This document shows positions 17,258 to 24,801 of a stretch of 64,000 nucleotides of DNA, one piece after another. The notes below the pieces were generated by a model. The model did no database searches, had not been told where the DNA came from, and saw only the letters and a list, made by a program, of their open reading frames with translations. The position numbers and the translations under genes are program-made. The DNA is taken from the NCBI GenBank assembly GCA_011523505.1, contig WTGP01000008.1:204345-268344 (forward strand). Reading direction: 5' to 3'. Numbering within the stretch: the stretch's first letter is position 1; every line of letters starts with the position of its first letter. This DNA is from Gammaproteobacteria bacterium. Lineage in GTDB: Bacteria; Pseudomonadota; Gammaproteobacteria; Steroidobacterales; Foliamicaceae.

Positions 17258-17881
17258 ATGGTGGAACTCGACCAGGACTACAGCCAGGCCGGATTCGGCG
17301 GCTCGATCCAGCCCGGGGCCAGGCCCGCGCTGCTGATCATCGATTTCGTTCAGGCCTACCTGGACCCCGAATGCTCGCTCTACGCGGGCGTGGAGGACGA
17401 ACTGGCCCAGGCGGTGAACCTGCTGGGCGAGTGCCGCAAGGCGGGCATCCCCGTTTTTCATACCTGCGTGGAATATGACGCCGCGGGGGTGGAGGGCGGC
17501 GTGTTCTACCGCAAGGTGCCGGCGCTGGCCAACCTGGTGAAGGGGTCGCCCTATTGCGCTTTCGGCGAAGGACTGGAGCCGGCCGAGGGCGAGGTGGTGA
17601 TCGTCAAGAAATACCCCAGTGCGTTCTTCGGAACCCACCTGGCGGCCACGCTCTCGTCGCTGGGAGTCGACACGCTGCTGATCTGCGGGCTCACCACCAG
17701 CGGATGCGTGCGCGCCTCGGCCGTGGACGCGCTGCAGTACGGCTACATTCCGATCGTGGTGCGCGAGGCCACCGGCGACCGCGACGAGCGGCCGCACGAG
17801 GCCAACCTGTTCGACATCAGCAAGAAATTCGGCGAGGTCATCGGCATCGATGACGCCCGCCGATACCTGGCATCGTTATGA
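17258..17881 (+). CDS. Isochorismatase-like cysteine amidohydrolase
   Basis: 207 residues of the isochorismatase/N-carbamoylsarcosine amidase superfamily. The triad is visible: Asp29 in LLIIDFVQAY, Lys117 or 118 in VIVKKYPSAFFGT, and nucleophile Cys150 in TTSGCVRAS. Cysteine at this place means an amidase-type (N-carbamoyl or nicotinamidase-like) rather than an isochorismatase. In creatinine/hydantoin breakdown, HyuAB-type N-methylhydantoinase yields N-carbamoylsarcosine, which such an amidase hydrolyses. The presence of hyuAB next door makes that scheme worth testing but does not prove it. Starts 4 bases after the CoA transferase and overlaps the next gene as ATGA. Confidence 0.88.
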   Translation: MVELDQDYSQAGFGGSIQPGARPALLIIDFVQAYLDPECSLYAGVEDELAQAVNLLGECRKAGIPVFHTCVEYDAAGVEGGVFYRKVPALANLVKGSPYCAFGEGLEPAEGEVVIVKKYPSAFFGTHLAATLSSLGVDTLLICGLTTSGCVRASAVDALQYGYIPIVVREATGDRDERPHEANLFDISKKFGEVIGIDDARRYLASL

Positions 17882-18741
17882 TCGGCCCGATCAGTTGCGT
17901 GACGATCGCCGCGCCCGACCTGGGCGCGATGGAAGAGGCCTACGAGCTTCTGGGCTACCAGTCGACCGGCGGCGGACGTGTTTCGGGGGAGCTGGCGAAA
18001 TTCTGGGGCGCCGAGGCGGTGGAAGGCGCGCAGTTCCTGCTCATGGCGCCCGCAACCACCACCGGATTCCATTTCCGGTTCGTGGAGCAGCCGGAAACGG
18101 AAGGCTATGCGGCCTATCGATGCTGGGGCTGGAACGCGGCCGAACTGATGGTGCAGGACACCGATGCGCTGGAGCAACAACTCCTCGGCACACCCTTCCA
18201 CATCCTGGGGCCTCCCGCGGACCTGTCCATCACGGACGCCATCCGCGCCATGCAGGTCCAGGGACCGGCCAAGGAATTCCTGTACCTCACCATGTTCAAG
18301 CGGAGAACGGAATTCGACGTGCCCGAGGCCGTGGATTTCGTCGACCGCACCTTCATCGTGATCCTTGGAGGGCCTTCGGTCGAGATGATCGGCGACGCCT
18401 GGGGCGAGCGCTTCGGACTCACCTACGGCGAACCCCGTCCGGTGCGGATCACGGTCATGGGACAGGTCTACGGCCTGCCCTACGATCACCGCTTCATGCT
18501 GAGCACGATGTCGTTGTCCGGAAGCAACCTGATCGAACTCGACAGCATGCCGGAAACCGCCGAGCCGCGCCCGCAGCGGGACGGCTGGCTGCCGCCGTCG
18601 ATCAGCATGGTCAGCTTCGTATCCGATTCGCTCGGAGAACACACGCTGAAGGGCCAGCCGGGCGCGCCCTACTACGGCCGCGAGGCCGGCATGTGGCGCG
18701 GTCCGGTGGGCGAGTGGGTGGAGCTCATCGCCCCCGCCTGA
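17878..18741 (+). CDS. VOC/glyoxalase-superfamily-like protein
   Basis: 287 residues, probably two beta-alpha-beta-beta-beta modules as in vicinal-oxygen-chelate proteins (MIGPISCVTIAAPDLGAMEEAYELLG at the start, then a second module around TFIVILGGPSVEMIGDAWGERFGL). Written here in short pieces: the N-terminal signature is ISCVTIAAPDLGAMEEAY. Metal ligands are not obvious, so it may be a binding or isomerase-like protein. The ATG overlaps the amidohydrolase stop (ATGA), so it is coupled to that catabolic unit. Related proteins accompany CoA-transferase clusters without a defined role. Confidence 0.6.
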   Translation: MIGPISCVTIAAPDLGAMEEAYELLGYQSTGGGRVSGELAKFWGAEAVEGAQFLLMAPATTTGFHFRFVEQPETEGYAAYRCWGWNAAELMVQDTDALEQQLLGTPFHILGPPADLSITDAIRAMQVQGPAKEFLYLTMFKRRTEFDVPEAVDFVDRTFIVILGGPSVEMIGDAWGERFGLTYGEPRPVRITVMGQVYGLPYDHRFMLSTMSLSGSNLIELDSMPETAEPRPQRDGWLPPSISMVSFVSDSLGEHTLKGQPGAPYYGREAGMWRGPVGEWVELIAPA

Positions 18742-18764
18742 GCCGTGCTATTCTCCATTCATTC

Positions 18765-18795
18765 CTGGGAGCGAGGGCATGATCCCACTCCCGGG
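18765..18795 (+). repeat. Dispersed hairpin repeat, copy 3 (degenerate)
   Basis: Starts CTGGGAGCGAGGGC like copy 1, then diverges and closes with CACTCCCGGG. GGGAG (18767-18771) can pair with CTCCC (18788-18792). It lies in the 91-base gap between the VOC-like gene and the methyltransferase, again at the end of a transcription unit. Confidence 0.5.
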
Positions 18796-18832
18796 CGCAG
18801 ATGACGGTTAATCCTCAAAGGAGGACTATTCG

Positions 18833-19963
18833 ATGTTTCGAAACGTTCACGCCCTGACGCCCGACGCCAACCACGACGAAGCCTCGCGCATGGACTTTGT
18901 CCGTGCTTTCCGGGCCCATCTCTCCGGCACGATCATGCCGGGCAACTTCTCCCTCTACGAAGAGAAGATCAAGCCGGCCATCGAAAAGGAATCCGGACGT
19001 CCGCCGCAGCACCGCGACGAAATTCGCAAGAAGATGATGTCGGAACCGTATTACCAGTTGTGGAGCGCGATGACCCGCCGCAGCCAGGAAATGATGTGGG
19101 ACGCCACGGTTGACACGGTCGAGCGGCAGCTCCCGGACATGATCGAACGCTTTCGGGCCACGAACGGGGCTGCCGGCGGCAGCCTCGAACTGAACCCGGA
19201 CCTCGAAATTCCGCGCTACCACACGGTGCACGACATTCACATCCAACCGGGCGGCTACCACACCGACCAGGTTGCCGACGACATCACGGCCGGCGCTCTC
19301 TACGAGACCGGCCTGCAGATGTACATGGCCGGAGCCTGGGGGCCGGAAGGGGATTTCCTGGGTCACATGCTGTGCAACGGCATGCGCGGAATCTGGCCGG
19401 ACTTCCAGCCGAAGCGCATCCTGGACATGGGCTGCGGTGCCGGCAACAGCACCCTGCCCTGGGGCAAGGTGTTCCCCGATGCGGAGATCCATGCCATCGA
19501 CGTCGGCGCGCCGATGCTGCGATACGCCCACACGAGGGCGGAATCGCTGGGCGTCGCCGTGCATTTCAGCCAGCAGAACGCCGAATGCACCGACTATGAG
19601 GACGGCAGCTTCGACCTGGTCGTATCGCACATCATGCTGCACGAAACTTCCAAGAAGGCCCTGCCGCGCATCTTCGCCGAGACCCGCCGGCTGCTTGGCA
19701 GCGGCGGCCGTATGCTGCACTTCGACATCCCGCGCGGCGACACGCTGTTCGACCAGTTCATGCACGACTGGGAGAGTTACAACAACAACGAGTCCTTCGC
19801 CCGCTGCATGACCGACATCGACCTGGTCGCCGAGGCGGTCAAGGGCGGCTGGCCGGCGGACGAGGTGGGGCTGGAACTCATGAAGTCCAACCTGGACGTC
19901 ACGCAGCGCAACTACTCCCGGGACGAAATGAGCTTCAAATCCCTGGCAGGAATTCGCGCATGA
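18833..19963 (+). CDS. SAM-dependent class I methyltransferase with long N-terminal helical region
   Basis: 376 residues. Residues 1 to about 190 are mostly helical with no family I recognise. The Rossmann methyltransferase domain begins at RILDMGCGAGNS (about 195-206, SAM motif I), with IHAIDVGAPMLRYA (acidic end of beta-2), DGSFDLVVSHIMLHE (motif II region) and the following GGRMLHFDIPRG. A very strong ribosome site AAAGGAGG (18817-18824) precedes the ATG. The substrate is unknown; such C- or O-methyltransferases occur with quinone, polyketide or small-acid metabolism. It overlaps the next gene as ATGA, so the two products are probably made together. Confidence 0.85.
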   Translation: MFRNVHALTPDANHDEASRMDFVRAFRAHLSGTIMPGNFSLYEEKIKPAIEKESGRPPQHRDEIRKKMMSEPYYQLWSAMTRRSQEMMWDATVDTVERQLPDMIERFRATNGAAGGSLELNPDLEIPRYHTVHDIHIQPGGYHTDQVADDITAGALYETGLQMYMAGAWGPEGDFLGHMLCNGMRGIWPDFQPKRILDMGCGAGNSTLPWGKVFPDAEIHAIDVGAPMLRYAHTRAESLGVAVHFSQQNAECTDYEDGSFDLVVSHIMLHETSKKALPRIFAETRRLLGSGGRMLHFDIPRGDTLFDQFMHDWESYNNNESFARCMTDIDLVAEAVKGGWPADEVGLELMKSNLDVTQRNYSRDEMSFKSLAGIRA

Positions 19964-20328
19964 GCGCAGGCGAGGAAGCGCCCCGCCTGCGCCGCACCGC
20001 CAAGGGGAAACGGCCGCGCTACTTTTCCGACCCCGCGACCGACCGGCTGCTGGGGATCCTGATGTCGCTCATCGGCGAAGTGTCGGTGCTGCGCGACCGG
20101 CTGGACAGCGTGGAGCGCCTGATCGAGAAGGGCGGCCTGTTCAGCCGCGAGGAAATCGACAACTTCCTGCCCGATGCGGAAGCAGAAGCCGAGCGCGAAG
20201 ACACGCGTCGGCGCTACGTCGCGCGCGTGATGCGGGTCGTGCAGAACGAGATGGAAGAAAAGACCCCGGTAGCCGCGATGCCGCCGGTGGCCGAAGTCCA
20301 CAGCCAGTTCGAGGAAGGCAAACTCTAG
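19960..20328 (+). CDS. Hypothetical protein coupled to the methyltransferase
   Basis: 122 residues, not recognised. Basic N-terminus (RLRRTAKGKRPRYF), a helix with hydrophobic heptads (LLGILMSLIGEVSVLRDRLD), an acidic stretch, then a charged helix (RRRYVARVMRVVQNEMEE). No membrane segment or signal. It begins inside the methyltransferase stop (ATGA) and so is likely a partner or helper of that enzyme. Its TAG overlaps the TAG of the convergent ferredoxin gene in the four bases CTAG (20325-20328), leaving no room for a terminator. Confidence 0.65.
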   Translation: MSAGEEAPRLRRTAKGKRPRYFSDPATDRLLGILMSLIGEVSVLRDRLDSVERLIEKGGLFSREEIDNFLPDAEAEAEREDTRRRYVARVMRVVQNEMEEKTPVAAMPPVAEVHSQFEEGKL

Positions 20329-20645
20329 GCTTCGTTATCTGCGGCGCGTAGTTTCAGGCCAGCCAGTGCGGCCGTCATCTGAATCTGGCAGGTAAGCCGG
20401 CTGTTGGGCTTGCGCTCCAGGGCGCAATCGAGCATGGCGTCTTCCATGTCGTCGATGGGAGGCAGCTTGTCGATCCACTCCTCGTCGATATAGCTGTGGC
20501 AGGTCGCGCAGGCGCAACAGCCGCCGCATTCCGCCACGATCCCTTCGACGTCGTTTTCCAGCGCAATCTCCATGAGAGTGCAGCCTTCGGGAACCTCGAT
20601 ATCGCGCGGGTTCCCCTTGCAATCAACAAAATGCACCGTGGGCAT
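20325..20645 (-). CDS. [2Fe-2S] ferredoxin, adrenodoxin/putidaredoxin type
   Basis: 106 residues. Cluster ligands fit Cys40, Cys46, Cys49 (spacing C-x5-C-x2-C in AECGGCCACATCHSYI) and Cys86 (RLTCQI); Cys43 and Cys44 are extra cysteines in the loop. Such ferredoxins pass electrons from a reductase to cytochromes P450 or Rieske-type oxygenases, or serve Fe-S assembly. No P450 or reductase gene is in the window, so the partner is elsewhere. GGAAGGGG lies upstream of the ATG. It starts 33 bases after the TPR gene's stop, so it may be the last gene of the TonB locus transcript. Confidence 0.92.
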   Translation of the reverse strand: MPTVHFVDCKGNPRDIEVPEGCTLMEIALENDVEGIVAECGGCCACATCHSYIDEEWIDKLPPIDDMEDAMLDCALERKPNSRLTCQIQMTAALAGLKLRAADNEA

Positions 20646-20678
20646 TGAAATACCCCTTCCTCAAACGCTGGTGGCGGG

Positions 20679-21995
20679 TCAGTCGGCGTACTGGGCCAGC
20701 CGGGCCTCGAGGTCGCTGCGCCGCTTGACCTCTCTCCTCAGGTAGTTCTGCCACTGCGTGGCGGTTCTCCGCGTATCGCTGTCGCGCGCCGCGCGCGTGA
20801 AGGCGTCGCCCGCCTCGTCGAATTGCTCCTGCTCGAACAGGCACTGGCCCAGCAACATGTAGGCCCTGCCCTCACTCTTCAGTTCCCCTGCACGCAGGGC
20901 CTGGCGGGCTGTCGAAGCGCAGTCGTCGTATTCGCTCAAGGCGTTATAGGTTTCCGCCAGCCGCATGTAGAGTTCTCCCTTGTCCTCCACGTCCTCCTCG
21001 CTCTCGGCGGCCTTGCGCATTGGATCCAGGGCCTTGCGGTCCTCCCGCGCCAGCTGCCAGGCCTGCGCCAGGTAGCGGTAATTTACTGCGGTGGCCTCAA
21101 CTTCGCCGCTGTCCAGGCCCTCCTGCAGCACGACGGCCGCCTTGTAGGGGACTTCCGCCAGCATGAAGAGCTGGGCCATGGTCACCAGTTCGTTGCTCCG
21201 GTCCAGAAGCCCCTGGTCGTACATACTCCAGAACGCCGCGAATTGCCTGGGCTCATCCTCCACTATGGAATAAAGGCCCTGGAGCTGAATCCAGAAATCC
21301 TTCTTGGGCCACGTGGTCACCAGGATCTTGCTGACTTTCAACGCCTCGGGATACTCCTCCAGTTCCCAATGCGCGGCCAGCAGGAAGCGCCACCAGTTCT
21401 CTTCGATTTCGACGTCCGTCTGCCGGGCCCTTTCCATCGCAAGATGTATGTTGTCCAGCGCATTGCGCCAATCCTCCAACTGGAAGTAGGCCTGGACCAG
21501 GAGCATGTAGTCCTTGGGGGCCGGACTCTCCTGGGAATCGATCCACCTGCGGCCGAAATCGATCGCCGCGGGATAGTCTCCCACCTGCATGTAGAGCTGC
21601 GACAGCGTGCTGATGGTCGCATAATAGAGGCCCGCGGGAATTTCCTCGGGGCCGCCGATCTCGATTACGCGGAGGAAAGAGCGGATCGCGCTCGGGAAGT
21701 CTTCCCTCTCGATGTGAATGAAGCCGTAGAAATTGTTGGTCTGGGCGCGTTCGTAGGGCGTCAGTCCGCGAAGTTCGGTGATTTCCTGCAGCAATGCCTC
21801 CGCGGTAGCAAAGTCGTCCTCCGCCAGGGCATCCTGCGCCCTGGAAAAACGCCGGTGCACCCTTTCGCTCATGGCCTCACTGCGCCGCGTCTTCTGTTCC
21901 TCCTGCTCGCCCTCCTGGGCCTGCGCGAAACCGGCGGGAGCAAGCAGGGCGAGGCCGACAAGCCCCGCGAAGATGACGTTGAACCTGACCTTCAC
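20679..21995 (-). CDS. Secreted tetratricopeptide-repeat protein of TonB locus
   Basis: 438 residues: signal peptide (VIFAGLVGLALLAPAGFAQAQ) then helical repeats of TPR/Sel1 spacing from about residue 50 to 420, for example ALLQEITELRGLTPYERAQT and AIRSFLRVIEIG, with a charged C-terminus. A TPR protein closes DUF3450-TtpC-ExbB-ExbD-TonB loci in many marine gammaproteobacteria and is thought to help TonB-dependent uptake. Position supports the same role. The start is GTG, 4 bases after the third tonB stop, with only a weak ribosome site, so coupling to tonB translation is likely. Confidence 0.85.
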   Translation of the reverse strand: MKVRFNVIFAGLVGLALLAPAGFAQAQEGEQEEQKTRRSEAMSERVHRRFSRAQDALAEDDFATAEALLQEITELRGLTPYERAQTNNFYGFIHIEREDFPSAIRSFLRVIEIGGPEEIPAGLYYATISTLSQLYMQVGDYPAAIDFGRRWIDSQESPAPKDYMLLVQAYFQLEDWRNALDNIHLAMERARQTDVEIEENWWRFLLAAHWELEEYPEALKVSKILVTTWPKKDFWIQLQGLYSIVEDEPRQFAAFWSMYDQGLLDRSNELVTMAQLFMLAEVPYKAAVVLQEGLDSGEVEATAVNYRYLAQAWQLAREDRKALDPMRKAAESEEDVEDKGELYMRLAETYNALSEYDDCASTARQALRAGELKSEGRAYMLLGQCLFEQEQFDEAGDAFTRAARDSDTRRTATQWQNYLRREVKRRSDLEARLAQYAD

Positions 21996-21999
21996 CGCG

Positions 22000-22632
22000 T
22001 CAATCTTCTATCTGGAACGTAATCCTGTGCCGCAGCCCGGGCACGGCGATGGCGGTGCCGTTCACCACCCGCGGCTTGTACTTGAACTTGAGCAGCGCTT
22101 GCACCGACGCCCGCTCGAACAAGGAACTGGTGCACTCGATAACGCTCACGTCCGCCGTAGTGCCCAGCGGCGTAACGGTGAACTGCAGGTCGCAGTGGCC
22201 TTCCAGCCCCCTCGACTGCGCGCGGCGCGGATACATCGGCGCCACCTTTACGATCGGCAGGTAGTCGCCCTCGGCCAGGCTGAAATCGCCCAGCTCGCCG
22301 TCCAGGCCCACATTCATGTCCGGGCTCGGGACCGACACCGCCACGGAAGAATCGAAGTCCGAACTGTCCATGTTCTGCTGCGGAAGCTCGGGGGGCTGCT
22401 CGTCCACTTCGGGCGGGCGCTCGGGCTTCTCCTGCTTGCGCTCGACCGTTTCCTCTCGCTTGACCCGCACAAAGTCCACGAAACGCGCATCGAGCGCTTC
22501 GGTGATCGCCGCCTGACCGGTGGCGATCAGGAACTGCATGACCCAAAGCAGCGAGAGCGCGGCGAATCCGCCTATGGCCAAGGCCACGAAATAGCGCCCT
22601 ACCCGGCGCTTGACCTTCTGTTGATCTGCCAT
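22000..22632 (-). CDS. tonB: TonB-family energy transducer, paralogue C
   Basis: 210 residues. Short cytoplasmic N-terminus, membrane segment (about 14-38), Pro/Glu-rich linker (ERKQEKPERPPEVDEQPPEL) and C-terminal TonB domain starting near IVKVAPMYPRRA and ending GLRHRITFQIED. Carries energy from ExbB/ExbD to outer-membrane receptors. Two cysteines (GHCDLQF and VIECTSS) are shared by all three paralogues here and could form a disulfide. GGAGG upstream of ATG 22632. Third of three tandem tonB genes. Confidence 0.9.
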   Translation of the reverse strand: MADQQKVKRRVGRYFVALAIGGFAALSLLWVMQFLIATGQAAITEALDARFVDFVRVKREETVERKQEKPERPPEVDEQPPELPQQNMDSSDFDSSVAVSVPSPDMNVGLDGELGDFSLAEGDYLPIVKVAPMYPRRAQSRGLEGHCDLQFTVTPLGTTADVSVIECTSSLFERASVQALLKFKYKPRVVNGTAIAVPGLRHRITFQIED

Positions 22633-22647
22633 GTCGTCCTCCTTCCG

Positions 22648-23064
22648 CTAGCCGGAAATCGTGTAAGTAAACCGGTTCCGCACTCCCGACACAGCAACGG
22701 GAGCACCATTCGCGACACGCGGTTTGTATTTGAATTTCAGCAAAGCCTGCACCGAGGGCGGCTCGAATATTGAATCGGTGCACTCGATAACACTGATGTC
22801 CGTCGTCGTGCCTTGCGGGGTTACGGTGAACTCGAGATCGCAATGGCCTGTCAGCCCTTGTACTACGGCCTCCTCGGGATACACCGGCGCCACCTTCACG
22901 ATCGGAAGGTAGTCGCCCTCAATCGGCTCGGAATCCTTCGGGTTGTCAGACTGCATCACCCAAAAGAGCGCCACGACGGCTATGCCGGCGACTACCAGTA
23001 CCAAACCCTTGCGGCCGAGTATTCCACTGAACTTTTTCTGTTCCGTCACCTTTATCTCCGCCAC
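22648..23064 (-). CDS. TonB-family protein, paralogue B, without periplasm-spanning linker
   Basis: 138 residues, GTG start two bases after the paralogue A stop. Membrane segment about residues 19-38 (GLVLVVAGIAVVALFWVMQ), then only about 12 residues before the C-terminal TonB domain (YLPIVKVAPVYPEEA to RNRFTYTISG). The proline-rich linker present in paralogues A and C is missing, so this protein should not reach the outer membrane as TonB does. The same Cys pair is kept (GHCDLEF, VIECTDS). It may modulate the other two by heterodimer formation or act at the inner membrane. Function is inference. Confidence 0.8.
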   Translation of the reverse strand: MAEIKVTEQKKFSGILGRKGLVLVVAGIAVVALFWVMQSDNPKDSEPIEGDYLPIVKVAPVYPEEAVVQGLTGHCDLEFTVTPQGTTTDISVIECTDSIFEPPSVQALLKFKYKPRVANGAPVAVSGVRNRFTYTISG

Positions 23065-23066
23065 CG

Positions 23067-23690
23067 CTATTGTTCAATTTCGAAGGACAATCTCTGGCTC
23101 CTTCCGTATACCGCTATCGGAACGCCGTCGTTCACGCGCGGCTTGTATTTCGCTTTCTGCATGGCCCTTATGGAAGCCCGCTCGAACAGCGAACTGGTGC
23201 AATAGATTACCCGCACATCGGTTGTGGTTCCGAGTTCAGTTATGGAAAACTCCAGGTCGCAATATCCCTCCAGCCCCCTTCTCAACGCCGATTGCGGATA
23301 GACGGGATTGGGAGGCACCAGCGGCACCAGGTCACCATCGAAAACGAGAGTGCCCAGCGTCGACCCGGTACCTGTATCGACCACGGTAGGTGGTTGCGTT
23401 ACGAAAACCGCCGGGCCCGTCACTTCGCCACCTGTAACTGTCGTGATCGGTGGCGGAGGCTCCTGTACTTCCGGCGGTCTGTCCGGCGGCTTTGGCGGCG
23501 GTGGGGTTTCATCGGGAACTACACGCACAAATTCGACAAAACCTGTCGAGTGCTCCTCGGTGAGCGCTGCTTCGCCGGTGGTTATAAGGAATTGCATGAA
23601 CCAGAGAAGCGCCAGCGCAGCTACGCCACCTACCGCCAATGCCAGCCCGTAGCGCTTTGACCAATGGAATCGTGGCTGTTGCTTGTCCAT
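23067..23690 (-). CDS. tonB: TonB-family energy transducer, paralogue A
   Basis: 207 residues from ATG 23690, where AGGAGG lies 7 bases upstream; the frame continues upstream through a tandem repeat and is not used. Membrane segment about 17-38 (LALAVGGVAALALLWFMQF), a proline-rich linker (TPPPPKPPDRPPEV and PPPP again), a Thr/Gly-rich stretch, and a C-terminal TonB domain (PVYPQSALRRGLEGYC to RSQRLSFEIEQ). Cysteines in EGYCDLEF and VIYCTSS match paralogues B and C. Directly downstream of exbD, hence the original tonB of the locus by position. Confidence 0.9.
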   Translation of the reverse strand: MDKQQPRFHWSKRYGLALAVGGVAALALLWFMQFLITTGEAALTEEHSTGFVEFVRVVPDETPPPPKPPDRPPEVQEPPPPITTVTGGEVTGPAVFVTQPPTVVDTGTGSTLGTLVFDGDLVPLVPPNPVYPQSALRRGLEGYCDLEFSITELGTTTDVRVIYCTSSLFERASIRAMQKAKYKPRVNDGVPIAVYGRSQRLSFEIEQ

Positions 23691-23725
23691 TTCCAGTCCT
23701 CCTACGCCATTCCGTGCAAGCTGGC

Positions 23726-23767
23726 GCGAGTCGTCTGACGCGAATCGTCTGACGCGAGTCGTCTGAC
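23726..23767. repeat. Three 14-bp tandem repeats between exbD and tonB A
   Basis: Unit GCGA(G/A)TCGTCTGAC repeated three times without spacers (23726-23739, 23740-23753, 23754-23767), differing only at the fifth base. It fills the exbD-tonB gap and runs into the hairpin at 23764-23780. Confidence 0.7.
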
Positions 23768-23780
23768 GCAAACTGCGTCA
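23764..23780 (-). promoter_or_regulatory. Hairpin overlapping exbD stop codon
   Basis: TGACGCA-AAC-TGCGTCA, a perfect 7-bp stem with 3-base loop. It contains the exbD stop and abuts the tandem repeats. There is no T-run, so it is more likely an mRNA-stability or partial-termination element that sets the ExbD:TonB ratio than a full terminator. Confidence 0.4.
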
Positions 23781-24188
23781 GTCATCGCTGGCCGCAATCG
23801 ATACGTTGAAGACGCCGGCCTGACGAGCGGAATCCATGACGCCGACCAGCGTTTCCGTATACGCCCGCTTGTCTGCCTGAATAATAACCGAACCCTCCGG
23901 GTTCTCCGCGTGCAGGCGTTCGATGTTGGCCCGCACCGCCCTGGGATCGACGCGTCGCCTGTCGATCCAGATCTCGTTTCCCGCGCTGATGGCCACCAGG
24001 ATGTTGGCCTTCTCCTGAATCTGTGCGGTTGGCGCATCGGGTCGGTTCACGTCGATGCCCGCCTCCTTGATGAAGGAGGCCGTGACGATGAAGAAGATCA
24101 GCATGATGAACACCACGTCCAGCATGGGCGTGAGGTTTATCTCGGCCTTGGCTTCCTCGCCTGCGGCTTGAATGATGGATCTGCGCAT
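23778..24188 (-). CDS. exbD: ExbD/TolR biopolymer transport protein
   Basis: 136 residues, normal for ExbD. One N-terminal membrane helix with the proton-relay aspartate in INLTPMLDVVFIMLIFFIV, then a periplasmic domain (VNRPDAPTAQIQEK to NVSIAASDD). It forms the stator with ExbB and energises TonB. 41 bases after exbB. The window's exbD-tonB gap is unusual in holding tandem repeats and a hairpin at the stop codon. Confidence 0.93.
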   Translation of the reverse strand: MRRSIIQAAGEEAKAEINLTPMLDVVFIMLIFFIVTASFIKEAGIDVNRPDAPTAQIQEKANILVAISAGNEIWIDRRRVDPRAVRANIERLHAENPEGSVIIQADKRAYTETLVGVMDSARQAGVFNVSIAASDD

Positions 24189-24229
24189 TTGTGCTTTCTC
24201 CAGTTGATTTGCTGCGTCCGGACCAGGAT

Positions 24230-24760
24230 TCAGTGATCCATCGTCAGGTGCTCTTCCAGCTCCTCTACCTCACGATCGGCGCGCCGGGTGAGGTAGGTGG
24301 TCCAGAAAACTCCCGACAGTGCGCCCACCATGCCCGCCATGGTGGGGATGGTGGCCTTGGACACGCCCGACGCCATGGACCGCGGATTGCCGCTGCCGGC
24401 AACCGCCATGACGTCGAACACTTCGATCATTCCGGTAACGGTGCCCAACAGTCCCAGAAGCGGACAAAGCGCCACCAGCGTCTGCACGATCGGCAGCGAG
24501 CGGCGCACGGCCATATTGAACTCCGAGATCATCCGATCGCGGATCTGGTGGGCCTCCCAGGACTGCCGTTCGTTGCGCGCTTCCCAGTCCTCGTAGATCG
24601 CGTCGCGCCGCTTGCCGAGCTCGACCCGGTAGAACACCAGCCGCTCGAAGACCAGCATCCACATCAGGAAGATAGTCAGCGCAATCAGGAACAGGACATC
24701 TCCGCCGAGTTCCATGAAGTCACGGATCGCCTCGAAGGCGTCGTAGAACCAGCTAAACAT
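24230..24760 (-). CDS. exbB: MotA/TolQ/ExbB proton channel protein
   Basis: About 176 residues. First membrane helix near residues 17-38 (GGDVLFLIALTIFLMWMLVFER), a cytoplasmic loop, then the conserved second and third helices: VQTLVALCPLLGLLGTVTGM and MAGMVGALSGVFWTTYL. Pentameric channel partner of ExbD. ATG 24760 is taken as the start; a TTG two codons earlier is possible and no strong ribosome site is near either. The short form without a large N-terminal domain is the ExbB2 type that works together with the longer TtpC-like protein just upstream. Confidence 0.92.
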   Translation of the reverse strand: MFSWFYDAFEAIRDFMELGGDVLFLIALTIFLMWMLVFERLVFYRVELGKRRDAIYEDWEARNERQSWEAHQIRDRMISEFNMAVRRSLPIVQTLVALCPLLGLLGTVTGMIEVFDVMAVAGSGNPRSMASGVSKATIPTMAGMVGALSGVFWTTYLTRRADREVEELEEHLTMDH

Positions 24761-24801
24761 GGTCAACGAAACCGATCAGTCGCTCCTCCGCTCCGGCCAA
24801 A

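Noticed and set aside
23726..23767. CRISPR-like short repeats
   Set aside because: Units are 14 bp and directly abutting, with no spacers and no cas genes; they are a simple tandem repeat.
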